Made by a program: the position numbers and the translations under genes. Below the pieces are notes generated by a model. That model was given only the letters and a program-made list of their open reading frames with translations, was not told where the DNA came from and ran no database searches. A DNA stretch of 64,000 nucleotides from Eleginops maclovinus (lineage: Eukaryota; Chordata; Actinopteri; Perciformes; Eleginopidae): contig NC_086349.1 in the NCBI RefSeq assembly GCF_036324505.1, positions 22,654,247-22,718,246 of the forward strand, in the 5' to 3' direction. Below, piece after piece: positions 11,318 through 26,100 of this stretch (its first letter is position 1; the number at the start of each line of letters is the position of its first letter).

Positions 11318-13752
11318 GGCTAGCTTATTAGCGATGCTTAGAGAGTTTCCTGTGTGAGGTTGGCCCGGGAAACCCTATGACTCAGACTCTGGAGGAAGGA
11401 AATACATATTTAACAACACAATGGACACATGTATTCGATAGTTGGGTCTGTATGAGCGATACAGCCCCCCTGAGGGTTCTAACAAATTCTTAGACATACA
11501 ATACACCTAGGTATCACCTTCACTACATGACTCCGGCACTTGTACTTGGACTAGCCATTCAGAGCAAGTTTTCCCCATGGGCGGCTTGACTAATGGGGCA
11601 ATTGCATTTCAGAATATACCTTTTTTTTAAATATGCATGCCCCTAGCTTAGATAAAGATTAAAACGTCATATCTGCCTACCCAAACTTTGACTCATTCAG
11701 TCTTTTCCATTTCACTTTGCTCTTTCAGTGCTTACTTTATGAGAATTGATGGCTAGCTGAACATTATCAATTGAGTCGAAAAACATCATATGGCGTAATA
11801 CAACCTTTCATCCGTACTACCGTTATTACATGATGCAGAAATGCGATGGTATGACAATAAAAGGACACAAAAGGAACACAATATACGGCTACAAGGACAA
11901 GGTACACAAAGAAACACAATGGTACACAACATAGGATGGCAAGCCATTTTCACACTGGCTCTGATTGAGTTGCCTCCAGTGTCTGCATGATCACCTCAGG
12001 AGGAATATACACAGAATATTCATCATCTATTAAGACTCAAATAAATTTAAACTAAATAATTTACTTTCGAGGCCCTATTTGTTAAATTGCGTATTTTTTG
12101 GTTGATTGAAAATGTGTAATAATGGAAATATATCAATGCAATTTAAGTTGGATTTTGCAGAAACAGCAGAAGTAGATTACACAGTATTAATAATGCAGTC
12201 TTGACTGAAATCACATTATTTGCTAATTAGTTTTATTATGTGGTTGTTGTTGCAAGCCAATCATCCTTATCGGTACGAGAAATATAGACACAATGTAACA
12301 AATTGGAACTGTGAGTTTGTACTTTGTGAAACCGGTTCAATTCCTTTCCATTTCACCATGCAGCAGATTTTTTTAAAAGCAGGAAAGCAGAGCATTTCAC
12401 AAAAGCAATATAAAGAGATGCTCCTCAAAGTATAAGAGGTCTGTCTTGATACGTCTTCAATTATCAGAGCAGCAGCAAGTGTGTGGTTCACGCAATGAAG
12501 GAAATCACATTAGCTCCTTGATGGGGAGAAAGAGATTGCTTCAGTCAAATCTTTAGAACTGTGCTATGGTGATCACTGTAGGTCATTCATTTAACTCATG
12601 TGTTATCATCAATATTTATTGAATTATGAATAGACAAATGATGGTGTTGTACAATTGTTACACATAAATCAAATCAAAGCTGTCAGTTTATATTGTTGCT
12701 TGGGTGTAAGTATTGGTTGTTATCCTTATTCACCCTTTCCTATTTCATCTTGCTTTTTTCACCCCTCGTCAATTTTGTATCCGCCGAATTATCTCTTTCA
12801 ATTTCACTGTACTCTAACAATGAGGCTCAAATTGAGACCAGATCAACGTTTGAGAGCTCAGGAGAGCTCAGTGATCTTATCATGTGACTGCTAAGTGAGT
12901 TTTGCACCGTAGTGTGCCTCCTGTCACAGTGATGGGGAATGTAAGAGCACAGTTTCCTGGAAACAAAGCAGGCTTGAAATGTTCTCTGCGATGTTCGAGT
13001 GTCTTTTATTTCAAAGGCAAACCTCAACTCTCTGCCTATATATCTTTTAAATTAGGAAGGAAGCACATTTTCCTATTTTCTACACACCATCTCAGGGTCA
13101 AAGCAAACCCCTGAGGGTTTCGCAAAGTAAACCAGCCATGACTGTTTTGTTATTTGAATCACATACAGTATACAGTATCGTAAAGGTAACATAAGTGAAA
13201 GGCTTTCCGGTAGTAATCCAAGCCAATGAGGTAAAAGCTTGGTTACAAAGCTAAGCAGTCTGTTAGCATAGTCTTAATACCTCAGGAACCACTGCCACCT
13301 TTGATAATCACAGTATGACACAGAGCCAATTAAAATGCAAACACACCCACACAAAATATAATCAAACTGCACAAAGGGTCACCTTTAATTAAGGCTCACA
13401 TGCGTCACACACGCACCACACACACATTTAAATACCTCCTGCTCAGGATTTCCTGAGGAAATCAACCTGAATGCCCACCAACTACATATTAGACATTCAT
13501 GAAAAGCCACTGCACTGTCTCCTGGTTTCATACATTCTTAAATTGATGTTATTTTTCTTCTTCTCGATCTTCCCTCTCACCTCTCTTCTTGTATACCTCA
13601 TCTTATTTCAACATTTCTTCCTTTCTTCCTCTGTTCTTCCTCGTTCATCTTCCCCTTTTCTCTCCACCTCCTCATTCGGAAAAACTGTGATTAGCGTCTA
13701 CCTTATAGACAAGTGAGTGTTTATGTGTTTAGATCTCCCCCACCATACATTT

Positions 13753-13774
13753 TGTGTGTGTGTGTGTGTGTGTT
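13753..13774. repeat. (GT)n microsatellite, short
   Basis: TG run of about 22 bp, 170 bp upstream of the very long tract at 13948. Confidence 0.95.
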
Positions 13775-13945
13775 TCTGTGCGTGGGCAGGTCTGCGTATT
13801 TAATTGCAGCCTTCTTCGACTGGTGTTTTTGTCTCAAGGGAGTCATGCTGCTTCCCCTGGAATCCATCAATACAATAACAACAACAGCTACGGCGCACTC
13901 TGAAGCTTTAGCATACATTACTCACAACAGGCTTTTTTCTAATGA

Positions 13946-14138
<193 letters not shown>

Positions 14139-14563
14139 AATTCAGAAATCCCACATTGTCAACAGTGTCCCGGCAGTTAGTCAATCTAACTGCCAAAAAA
14201 GTGACAGTCATATTTAGATGATGTGTTTACGTGTTGCTGCAGTCCTGTAACATGCCGCTGCATACTGTAGGCTGTGAGTCTCTGTGAAGATATTATGCTC
14301 AGATTGCTCATATGCTTTCGAGAGAATACCTTAGAGCCTTTACACCCTCCTAGCACATTTAGAAAATGCAGCAGGGAAAAGCACATCAACAACTGTAGGA
14401 GTAAGTGCCACCGCTCTGCTAGTAGTCAGAGTTAACCAGCCATGAGGAGTTACTGTGGAAAACAGGGCGCCCCCTGGAGCGTTGACAGTCCCCAGAAACA
14501 CATATATGATCCCTTTCACGACATCACTTTGTGTGTACCTGTGTTGCAGCCGAGCAAGGCTCA

Positions 14564-14565
<2 letters not shown>

Positions 14566-14597
<32 letters not shown>
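14566..14597. repeat. (GT)n microsatellite
   Basis: About 31 bp of GT units, 430 bp downstream of the 190-bp tract. Confidence 0.95.
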
Positions 14598-14598
<1 letters not shown>

Positions 14599-17500
14599 GT
14601 GCATAGCCATGCCATTTATCCTGGATAACTTGACTGTCAGTACTAAACAACTTGTTATATTATAGAGCACATGGGCGGTCCCTTGTGCTGCAATTACCGT
14701 TACTAAAGCGGAATGAATGTCGTACGCATGTACATTAACTCTTTGCCATTGTTAAGGCTTGCTAGGCTAACTGGGCTCGCTTTAACTCCCAGCAGCTATA
14801 AGTCAAATCATCTATACTTGAATTTGCAACTGTAATAAACCCTGGAGTCCTATCTTTTTCTCAAGTTTGTAAGAGAGGGCCCAGAATATTTTCAAAGTCC
14901 TACAAAGTAATTAGCATGAAAGGCTGTTTTTTTAATAATATAAAGGATGCTATAGTAAGCAAATATCCCGGTGTCTTAATAAACGTGTGTCAACAACCAA
15001 CCAACGAACCACCGATCAAATACAAACATATTTTACAAACTGTTATTTTTAATTAGAGCAAGAGCCGATAATGTAGTTATGTAATTGGTGTCTACGTTTG
15101 TATCACGTTTAACCAAGCCTACACACGGTATTTTAGCTAAAACCACCTCTTTACCAACATGAGTCTTTGTGATTATGTGTATAGTACATAGTTCTTCTTT
15201 GTACTATAACAAAGGGTTGTTTTTCAAGATATTTCACTAACTCTGATTCCTATAACCGCACGAACAAAGCTACAAAACCAAACATATTTGTATTCTTTGA
15301 TTTACCAAAGAAACTTGACAGAAACTGTTGTTTTCAGTACAGGCAGTTCTCCTGAACCTGACATTTTTTCTCGATGTTCAGAGCTTTGTAGTTTGATGGA
15401 TGGCACCATGCAGTGAACATACTCACATGGTAGCATTGTGCGAAAGCAATTTTCATCATCACAGTTTTGGAACTTGTTTCAAATAATATCTGATACCTAT
15501 TGATGTCATTTGTTCTTTCATTTCTGCTCTTTATTCTGGGCTTTAATCTAGTATCATCACACCAGAACAAAATAAGTGACATTGTCTCACAAATGTTTTG
15601 CTGCATGATTTCCCTCCATTCTTTGAATCCAGATATTGTACTCAGAATCCTGCTATGGTAAATACAGATTAATGTTGACAGAGAACATCAATTAAAACAC
15701 TTACACAAACAAAACTAGCAAAGGAAAGAGGAGAATAATGACATAAATGGACGATTACATGTAAAGTTGACACATTGATGATCCATCTAACTCATAAAGG
15801 GTCAACCATATGCCTGCCAGAGAGTGTGTCAACTGGTAGCGGAGGAAATATTTTAGAGCTGAGGTCAAAGAAATCTCTTAGCAGGGGCTAGAGAATAGAA
15901 ACTGCAAATAATGAGCTTACAGCTGAAGCTGTTAGTGACTTTCTCTGTACCTACCCATCCGTAGGTCCCCTTAGATTTGTAATATATTAGATTTGGACAG
16001 GGACTTGCCCCCTGAGAACTGGCCCTTATTTGTTGGAGAAATTTCTGTTGGTTGAAGAACAAAGGAGCAACACAGACTTTTAGAGCCTTTACTTACTTCA
16101 TAAGTCACGATAACAACTCCAGTATCTTTCATTGGTTCACTTGGTCAATCCTATTGTCAGTTTGTAAAGGAATCTAATAGACAAAAGGGAAAAATAAATT
16201 CACATGGCTGTACTAGAGGGACTTTTGCAATATTTTTCAAAGTTAGGTTCAGGAACTCAAGGCTGCTTATTTTGTAATTCAATCAAATTGATAAAGTTCA
16301 CCTCCCACTGTGCCCAGATGTGCCATGAGTTATATACAGTAGGGTCAAAAACAAAGCTGCAGATAATCCCCATCAATTCGTCCCATCTACTATTACTTAA
16401 TGAATATAAAACTGAGGATTAATAAATGACTTAAGGAAGAACATAGGAGACAGAATGAGAGAGACTTGTCTTAAGACTGTCTGTTTGGCGCAGTGTTTAT
16501 TGCACTTTCTGGGTCTTTCTTTAGATCAAACAAACACGATTAAAGTGGAGTAGTGGCAGTCGGGAGGGGAGAGTAACACGCTCTTTGCCTGGGAGGCTGT
16601 CACCTCTAATCACTGACTGCAGCTGACAGAATGAATGCTAAATCAGTGCTATGAAGAACCTTTTTTAACACACCGCACAATTCATTTAGACTTTTATCTG
16701 TGCGACGATATTTTTTCCATTGAATGCTGTATTGGATCAGTAGGAAGGGGAAACAAAACATGGTTTGAGGGTAAGTTCCTCTGAAGTTTGAGCTGTTCAT
16801 TTAGCAAACAATCTAGCCAACACATAAGAGGATTGATCGGCTTGACCCATTTTAGTGCATCATCATCCCCCAAAGTCTGCGTTATCTTTTTCCTGCATCA
16901 GCACATGAGAGTACAACCTTATACTGTAAAAAACTCAGAATTAAAAACGGTAAGGGTTTGCATTGTTGTCACTGGTTGATTAGGTGGAAAGGAGAAGTAA
17001 CACTCAGGAAGTCCACATTTGATTAATCAATTTTGAGTCAGAAGCCAAGTCATATGAAAGACACTGCCATTAAAAGTATTTCACTATGTTACAAGTTACT
17101 GCAGTGACACCCATTGTGTCCTTAGTTCACAAGATATTTTACCAGGAATGTGTGCTTATACATATTTGGCTTCCCAAAACAGTGCGTATTTCTGAAGTTG
17201 TTGCAAAGCATTCTCGCAAAAGTTTAACTTCTTTGTTGAAAGACCTTTTTTTTCTCCCAGCATTTTTCATGCACGTTTTATCCTTAGAGCATCACCATCC
17301 TTTCGCACGACTTATATCCAATGTTTTAGGTTAGAGATGGATCAAACTAAAGTGCATTTAATGGTCGGCCCCCGCATTATAAAAAGAAAGATGTAATTAA
17401 AGACCTTGCCTTTTGAATGAACTTTGTGGGGGTGGCTTACAGTGTGTGGGGTTGACTATTCATGAAGCAGTTGAGAGTGCTTACAATGATGGTAATGATA

Positions 17501-20500
17501 GAGGAGTGCTTCACACAACTAAATTACCCCACGTTTCATTATTTTTTAATTGAAAAACAATTGTGTAGCACATTTCACAAAGTTTTAAAGTGACAGTAAA
17601 ATATCACAAGGTCCCTTACACTAAGTCTGATAATCAAAACAGTGTTTATTACTCCAATATTTGAAGCAATGGTTCATGGAAAGCTGTTTCTGTTCTGATA
17701 CTTCATTTGAGTGAAATACATCTTGCTTGTAAAACACTTAATTGATCTCAACAACTGGCTAGAATATACTGTATAAAGGCTACATGAAAATCAGCTTTCA
17801 TAGGACTGATGGACAACACTTTTTGGAAACTTAATCAAATGCTCAAACATATCATGGTTATCATTTGGACATAGGGTAGTAGGACAAGCTCAGGTTCAAA
17901 TAGAAACATACGTCTGTTAAATATTACAGTGGGATGTCCCACAAAAATGCTATTTCTACATCTCCAAAGACAGCTTACACACCATCTGTATCTGAATGGA
18001 TCCCAGAGAAGAATGATGTTCCGCTAGAGGCTGAGTGTCTTTGTCATTTTCCATCTTTTAGTGTCATATTTTCTATCATGACACTTTTGTCCCTATTATT
18101 ACCGCACATTCTCTTTCTCCTTCAGTTTTCATTCAGTGAAAGTCGCTTTTCATTTATTGTTGAGTGCTTTTGTGTGTGTTCTTCATGTCTGCTTTGTTAT
18201 CCTCAACAAAATTGGAAGGTGACATTGACAACATTGAGATTGCTTTCAAGAATGAAATTTTTCCCCACTCAATATATTCTCTTTGTGCCGCCTAATTTTC
18301 ATTGCCTCACTTTGCCCGTCATAAATGCCTTAATCCTGATAATTCAACAGTCACACCTGCTATTAACCCAAGACACTAACCCCAACCCTAACCCTGGGAA
18401 CACAGAAAGTAGTTTTCCTTGTCTTGTCTTCCTTAGCAACATCTGCAACGTAACACCACCCACAACACAAACAGATGAACAGCCGTTGGTGTTTATTGTC
18501 AGGAGTGTTTTGGACAATCGGGAAATGTCAGGGTTTTGTTTTAATAACCCCGCTTGTCATCATCAATCCAAATCTCATCAGACCGAATGAAAAGTGACAG
18601 GGAAACATGAAGAGCCAGGAGATTGTTTACAGCTGTCTGGGAGCTGTCCAAAACAATCTGCTAAATTGTCCCGGATCAGCTTTTCCCTCAACACATCTCC
18701 TTCTCTCTCTGATGTCTAATACTGCTCATTGTCATTTATGCCAAATAGTCCTTGGCCCTTTTTTCAACTTTTCTTCTCAGATCTGCTGGAGATAATGGAG
18801 CATCTCAGAATGTTTCCGTTCTAAGACCAATCGTATTTACACCCTGTGTAGTAAAGGAGTTTACTATTGGGTATAGTTAGCCAACAACTATCCTAAACAC
18901 ATTGTATATTTGTATTTCTTTATGTCTTCCAATAAATACAGCACATCTTTGTAGCATTTCCACATCATGTCTCAAAGCTCATGTGTGTGGAAAAACTTTC
19001 CGACTGTAAATAGGTCTACCCTAGGAGCATGTGAATGCACCATTACCCTTGCTGGAGGTCTGTTCTTCTTTAGTGCTATTCTAGTTTCTATTGAGATAAC
19101 AGCTGCCAGTATCAAAACCACTTTTCCGTTCCCTTTGCTATCTTGCCCTTGCAACACAATCCTATCCGAGTTTAGCAGCATGAAACCATTTTCAATATTT
19201 TTACTCGCCCTTCTATAAGTTCCATTTCATGTTTTCAAGCTTTTATTCTTGGCAGCAACAATACACCCAAGCCACCATCCCCTTTTCCTTTCAAAATGAT
19301 CCTATTTGGGTTGCAATACAAATAAAATGCTCTCTCACTGTCCTCCTTGTTTTATACCATCCTCTTTGTGTAAAAAGCTCCTGCTCTCACTTCAGAAGCA
19401 ACAACAAAAATGCTCCTTATTCCTGTCTTCTAGACTACAGTGGAAAGTTTAATTTCCCTATATAATCTGCACTGCTGTCAACAACACTTCTGCTGGGTAT
19501 TTTTGCGGTTCAGTTTGAAAACCAACCAGAGTTTAATTTCATATTTTTGAATTGAAAATGCAACCCATAAAAGGAACAATTGTATATTTCAAACAATTAT
19601 AAATGACTCATATTTGGAGTAAGAGCATGGACGACAGTGGTACATCTCTATGGAAAAGAGTTAACAACTGAAAGCTGGCAATTTCTTGTTTTGCTGTTTT
19701 AGTACTTGTATTACTCAGCTATGGCAAGCACAAAGGGCCAAACTTAAAATGTAAAAAACATCAAGGTATATTGAAGGCCATGGGCAGCACAATAATTGCT
19801 GGTGGATGAAATTGCTGGTGAACAATGGATAACAATATGGGATCAAAACATAGAGAAATGAGGCTATGGTTGGACTAAACAGTCAGTCAGTTTGGTTTGG
19901 CCACAACATCTCCTAATTAGAGAAAAAGTGTAAAACAAAGCATATCTTTGCAGTTTAATCACTCCACCAAGGTATCCACACCAGCCCCCGATGCCAATTT
20001 GTCAAATATATGTGTGTGCCTTTATATGCTAATCAGTTTGGATTTTGAGGCATCCCAGACAAATGTAGCGCCAACGCAGAAGTAACAAGCTGCGCCTCCA
20101 GGCTGCAGGCCTTCCGACAATTACTGTGTCTTCTCTCCATCCTGCTCTCTTCTTTCCCTCTGTTCTTGTCTCCACCACCCTCCTCTTTTGCTCCTATTTC
20201 ATCTATTTCAGTGCCTTTTCCTGGAGGCGTGTTTACGACCCGCAGACATTATAATCTTTAGTCTATTTCTCTTTTTGTCTGTCTTAATGCCCGGTTTCAT
20301 GAAAAGTCACCGCAGGGAAACACAATCATTGTTCAAAATGAGCAGCATTTCACAATTTGCTGACAGTTGGATTTATTCATGGTTTATATGAGAAAATGGA
20401 ACCAACTTAATTTCTTGTTATGACAGATGGGAGAAGGAGTAAAAGACTGAAGGTAAAATCATAATTAATTAAGAATCAAATGGATGGCATGTCAAATGGT

Positions 20501-21191
20501 GAATGTATGTGTAATGTGCAGTAATGTCAGTGCAATTAAATCAAATTCATATTTGTATGTGATGCGATGGGATCTTCATATACACAATACATCACATACT
20601 GTCACTAAAGGAACACACACGTTAAAAGTACTTTCAATGTAGTACATCTGGCTCAGAAGTAGTCACCTCGCACATGGTTTTAAGAATTGCATTTTACTTC
20701 TTTCCATTTATTATCTAAACCTTTTTGCTAGTTCAGTGTCAGAAATATTGTATGCCATTATTTGATTGTTAATTGTCTCCCAGTGCTTTTATTTCTATGC
20801 CTTTAATTTCATCCTTCAGTATTACAGACTACATGATGAACCTACATATAAAAGTGTGTGTGACACAAAGCAGTTGGTGTGCAAAAGGTGTTTCTGGTGA
20901 CTGATTGAAGGTTTAACCTAAAACTCTGAAGAGGTAGGCTGAGGTCTAAAGGCAGAGTAACTTATATAAGAAAAAGCAAGGCTAGTTGATTCATAGCACT
21001 TTTCATCTGCAAGGCTATTCAAATTGCATTACATTTCATGAAAGCTATCGATGACAATGACCACCAGACAGCCATTCAGGTACAGTGTCTGAGACCGGTG
21101 TATTTTGTATGATAAACTTGGCTGAATATAACAAAAATTTGATTCAGAATTGAATTGTGAACTTTTGTGCCGAAGGCTGCTCTGAAGATCC

Positions 21192-21266
21192 ATGGGCTCC
21201 CCCAACAACCTCTTCAAAGGCCAAGGCGAGGAAGCCATGGTAAGCCTGGCGGTCTCTATGACCCAG
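21192..21266 (+). CDS. Coding-like mini-exon, unidentified
   Basis: An ATG opens a 25-codon frame, MGSPNNLFKGQGEEAMVSLA then VSMTQ, ending at CAG/GTAATC (donor at 21267). Nearly half the codons end in C (GGC TCC CCC AAC AAC CTC TTC), which stands out sharply against AT-rich surroundings. I do not recognise the peptide. No good acceptor precedes it and there is a TGA just upstream in frame, so it would be a first coding exon. The other frames across it are also open, which weakens the case. Alternatives are a conserved non-coding element or chance. Confidence 0.25.
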
Positions 21267-22739
21267 GTAATCAACATCAGGTTAAGCCTGTGTCATTGAA
21301 ACCACCTACAGGACCCTGCGTTACATTCTGGCATTCTTGTCTGAATCCTGACAGATTCCTGCTAAGCTCATTGTTTACCTCTATCATCCAGCGTATTAGA
21401 TGACAGTAACAGAAAGCAGGTTTAAACCAGCATTACATTTTTATGCTGACCGGTTATCACACTATTCACCTATCTCTCAACCTCTCGCTCCTTGGTTAAT
21501 GTTTTTTTTCTCTGTCCATCATAAATAATTTGTTCATTGAAGCAGACATAGGTCACTGCGGTGCAACACATTAAAAATGAAGTCTTGGCTGCAGTGCTTG
21601 GTATGCAATGTACTGGAAGCTTAAGGAGCTTATAAATTGTTTCCTTTGCTATCGAGGTCGATTGTTATTAAACTGATCAGTAATGGCCAGTAAAATCTGT
21701 CCATGTCTCACACTGCCTGCAGCCTACATTGTTTGTTTAGCTTATGTGTATCCTTGTTCTGTATATGTGCTTCCAATTTAAGCCTATCCATTTTGCAGGG
21801 GCAACAATAATTTATGTTGAATTATCTCTTTTTTTATTACTCCTGGTGTAATGCTTGATTCGTACATCATCTTAACTATTTGCGTCTTGTCAACCTGAGG
21901 TAGAAATTGTATTCTCTTCTGCCTTTATCCCCTTGGTCCAGTTTCAGTCCCAACACTCGTCACTCATGTTGATGAGCTGTCAGCCAGCCTAGCGCTGAGG
22001 TAAACTCCATCTTAAAAGCCTCTATAGACCTTAAGGCAGTAGCCAATCTGTCGGATATGTGGGATTCTGGATCAAAACAGCATCAATATGGCATGGGGGT
22101 TGTGTTGTTCGGAGCTCCTACAGCACGTATATTGTACGAGCAAGATGTGAGAAATGATCCAGCAAAAGTTATATTTCTTAATATTTAAGATAAGAACTAC
22201 ACCCAAGTTACAAAGTCATCAAATGAATGTGCAAGCGGCCATTTTCACAAAGGGCTCAATTCAGTTGGAGTGTGACCTCTGAGTATCACAGATATTCTTC
22301 AGGGGAGCATGAAATTGCTAGTTGAATTTCATTGCACTCTTCCCATTCTACACATTTACTGTGTACAATTGGATACTTTTGCCTAATGGTGTAAGAGAAA
22401 AATTCAACAAATCTCTCAGAGATTATAATCCAAAGATCATACATGTCAGCTACAAATCTAAAGCACAGACAATATGTTTGTGCATTGTCATGAACAAAAG
22501 CATTTGAAAATCGTTCCTTATAAGAAAGGCCAGCCAGTCAGAAACTTACATAACCTTTTGGGTACCATGAGCATTTCCAGCATATTTAATTGCACACTGG
22601 CCAGTAGTTTGGATTCATATGTTGCCACAGCTCATGTTCTCACACAATTATTCATTCAAAATTAAAACCTTGACACAAGTTACATTAAGTTCAGTCAGAC
22701 AACTCACGTGTTTCATTAATATGTTTATTAGAAGCAGTA

Positions 22740-23120
22740 TATAGTTTGAGTGTGGCGTCTAGGCTCGGGCCTCATCACTCCACATATTAACATAGAACAT
22801 TGAGTGATGATTAGATAACTACCCCCCGAGCCTACAAGTGGAAGCTAGGGAGGAACCGGTGGTGGGGCAGGCGAGCATCGCCAATGTGAACGCAGCAGCA
22901 GCAGCAGCACTGAGGTGAACGCATTAACAGCGTGGAAACAGCTGTAGTAGCAGCAGCTGCATTAGCGAGGCAGAGGTAGGTGGATCAAACAGCTTAAATA
23001 GAGCGCCAGATCAGGAGACTATATTTGGTTGGTTGCAAGAGTGACGAGGGGCGTTATGTACGAATGTGTCATTGGTGCTCGAGCTGACTGCCTGAACTAG
23101 CTCGCAGGCTTCGCCACATT
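22740..23120. other. GC-rich patch with (GCA)n, function unknown
   Basis: GC-rich and CpG-containing sequence embedded in AT-rich DNA. It has a GGCTCGGG...CCCGAGCC inverted pair (about 22763-22832), a (GCA)6 run at 22892-22909, further CAG/CTG words to 22965, and a TTAAATAGAGCGCC segment near 22994. No open frame runs through it. It could be an untranslated exon or promoter, or part of an unrecognised repeat such as an LTR. Confidence 0.3.
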
Positions 23121-26100
23121 TGTGCAGACATTTTCCTCTTAAGCCATGACCTGTATCAGTCCAGACCAGAAGCAGTCAGAAAAACCGTTCCTTGGTCCTG
23201 TTGCCGTGTCACTACAGATTGTTGACTCCAGAGACTGACAGACTGACTGATGAAGTCCCTTTCCTCTGAATGGCCCTGTGGCTGACGCTGCCAAACACTT
23301 ACTCAGGCAGGGTAATGGAGTGAAAACAGATCAGACAGGCTGTGTTGTTCTGCCAACCATGATCCATTTAACACACAACATTCAGCCTTGGGATGGTTTC
23401 CTTCTTAATAGGTCCTCTTAGTGGTTGAAACAATCCCTGTTCAACAAATGTAACGTTTTGGGGGATAAACTGGAAGCAATAAAAAGGCCTGTACATCTCT
23501 ACTACTCTTTAATTCTTATTCTCTTCATGTTTTGCATCTTGGCAGTCTTGTTATATTTTACCCTTTGAATTTCATTTCAATTATTTCTCTATGTACTGTG
23601 GGACTGCAATTAGGCTCTCTTTTGTACCTTTTACAAATTAAGTATTTACAACCACTTTTCAAACCATTTAATTTTTACCCAAATTATATTATATTCCTTC
23701 AGCTCGAATACTAAAACCCTTAACACACTCAACACATTTGACACAAACACTTTAACAAATGTATTTTATTTTTTTGCTTTACTTTTGTAGTGAAAGTTCA
23801 GGGTTGTGACTTATTTTGTTTCCAACAGTTCAAACCTGGGCCTTAACATTGTTTTTGTCCTTTGGGGGTATTTGTTTCAGTAGGAGTTCAGGTTTTGTTG
23901 TCTTAAGATGTTTTCTGGTTGGTTCAAAAAAACGTCCCTAATTTAAAAGTGCATATAGACAGCTTTGTAATCATTAACCGCTAATGGAAATGGGTTGTGC
24001 GGAACTTGGAGGTGTTTAATATGAACAGGCTCCACGCATCAAACACTCATGTCCTGGCGAGAGTGGAAAACTGATGAATAGAAAGATGTTTAAAACAAAT
24101 ACAGTAGATATAGCTATTAATGTTTAATGTGTGCTGAAGGAAGGCTGCTACAGCTGGATTAGAAAATGGTTTCTACGGAAACCCCCGTCATAAAGTGTGT
24201 CTTTAGTGTCTGGTTGTTAAACTTTGGGAAAATGTCAAGAGAATTATGGACAGTATCTTTGTTTACCAGTTGTTACCAATCTGCTCATGTCTTCCCTCAA
24301 CAAGCCATTCAAACTTACTCTCTACTGCAGCTAAACAGGTACCTGAATACTGAATAGAGAAAAAGGGCTAATATGTCCTTGACTTTTCAGACGTTTGATT
24401 TTAAGGTATTAGGGGTATGAAATGGCCTGTAGATAAAGGAAAACCTGCTTTGCACAAACAGTTTTTAAAGTATAAGTAAATGGTTATGTTATTATAACTG
24501 GACAAATTATGCCAAATATAGTTGTAATATTGTTCAACAGAAACGGGTACAAATCTTAATAAGTTGCCTTCAGCAGGTCCAGCTTCAGGATTTAACTGAG
24601 GTAATTCGCACTACGACCATACTCTCTTGATTTCCAGACACGGTTTTAAGAAGTTTTTGGATTTCAATTGTCATGTATCTCAAAGGTACATAGGAGAAGG
24701 AGCTGTCTGTTAAAATCCATGAGGAGGAGTGGAGAGGTATTTGAATTCTTGATAAATCAATTCAGCCTGCAATTAAGTAAAAAATGATTTCAAACATGTA
24801 CGTTACCATTTGGTTATTACAGTATCTGAAAGCAGAAGCTCAATGCTATGATTTGTTGGGTTATTTTATTTGCGTCACGTTGTCTAGGGTATTTTATTTG
24901 TCAGTATACAGTTGCTTTTTTGGTAAAATCTGCAACAACATACATAATCCAGTAAAGAGCATGTCCATAAACGTTGCACTTAAATACCTTTCAGTCAGGA
25001 CCACTTTAGTCAAAGTAACTTTAATTATTTTTCAATAGGTTGCATTTTGCGGTATGGCTCCATTATTGGAGTTGTCCCCCTTCAGCATGCATACACAGGA
25101 GCCTAAGGCAGAGAGAGCACCTCCTCACCTTTCCGTGTAACCACCTGGAAAAGCTTAAGGCAGAAAAAGCACCAGCAAGAGACCCCCATAGGCTACAGAA
25201 CACAGCAGGCATCAATGACAACAGAAGTGACATTGATTGCAGATGAGGAGAAAAAGTATGAATGCTGAAGCAGTTGAAATAAGGGGCCCTTCATGAGATT
25301 TACCAGATGCTAAGAGCGTATCAGCCTTTCAATCGGCTGATGGAGCTAACTTTGACTCCATGACCTACCTGAACCCATCCCATGCTCAATTCTGGAGATT
25401 GGTTAGTACAGCTTCCCAGAGAAATAAGCAAGGCTGAGCTTGCAATATTTGGGAGCAGACATCCACACCTAAAATTGATAGTCATTAAAGCATATCACAG
25501 CTCATGCCACCTCTGTACCTGTTGTTAGCACGGTGGAGCCTGTAGACTCCAGCGGAGTGACCTGAAGCGATGATGTGTTCTCCCTCTGAGCAGCCCTGGG
25601 GTGCATCAAGACAAACAGCTCTCAACCAGCGTAATGAGGCCGGAGCAGGAGGGACAGGAGGCCTGCTGTTTCACCCACTGGGCCCCTTTTGTCCTATTGC
25701 TATGTTGTTCGTGTCAGAAGGCAAACTTTTCCGATTTATCTGGCCATCCCATGCCGTGCTGTGTGTGTGGCATAGAATGAAATAGTGCAGTGTGATCTGG
25801 AGGAGAAGTTAAGTTAAGCTGTAACAGAGGTGTCATGTGGAGGTTACAGACATGCAATACCTTTGGGACACATGCAGTCTCAAGCAGCTTTCTCTAACCT
25901 GCTGTGAGTGTAACGCAACCCTTGTGCAACCAGCCGTTAGTGATGAAGTTTTAATACAACAATAAATTCTAACTCAATGAATGTGGGATGTACTGCAGGA
26001 CTGTTGTAAGACTGTGAGGTGTACCTGCTGAACCAGATTTTGTAGCTTTTGTGTACTGAGGATGACCAGAATTAAATTTCACGGGGTGTTTTATGTATAT

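Noticed and set aside
18369..18390. CCCCAACCCTAACCCTGGG, telomere-like
   Set aside because: Only about two partial TTAGGG-type units; too short to call an interstitial telomeric repeat.
17934..18590. 218-codon open frame on the + strand
   Set aside because: No recognisable domain, Phe/Leu/Ser-rich composition typical of AT-rich DNA, no supporting splice or promoter context. Probably chance.
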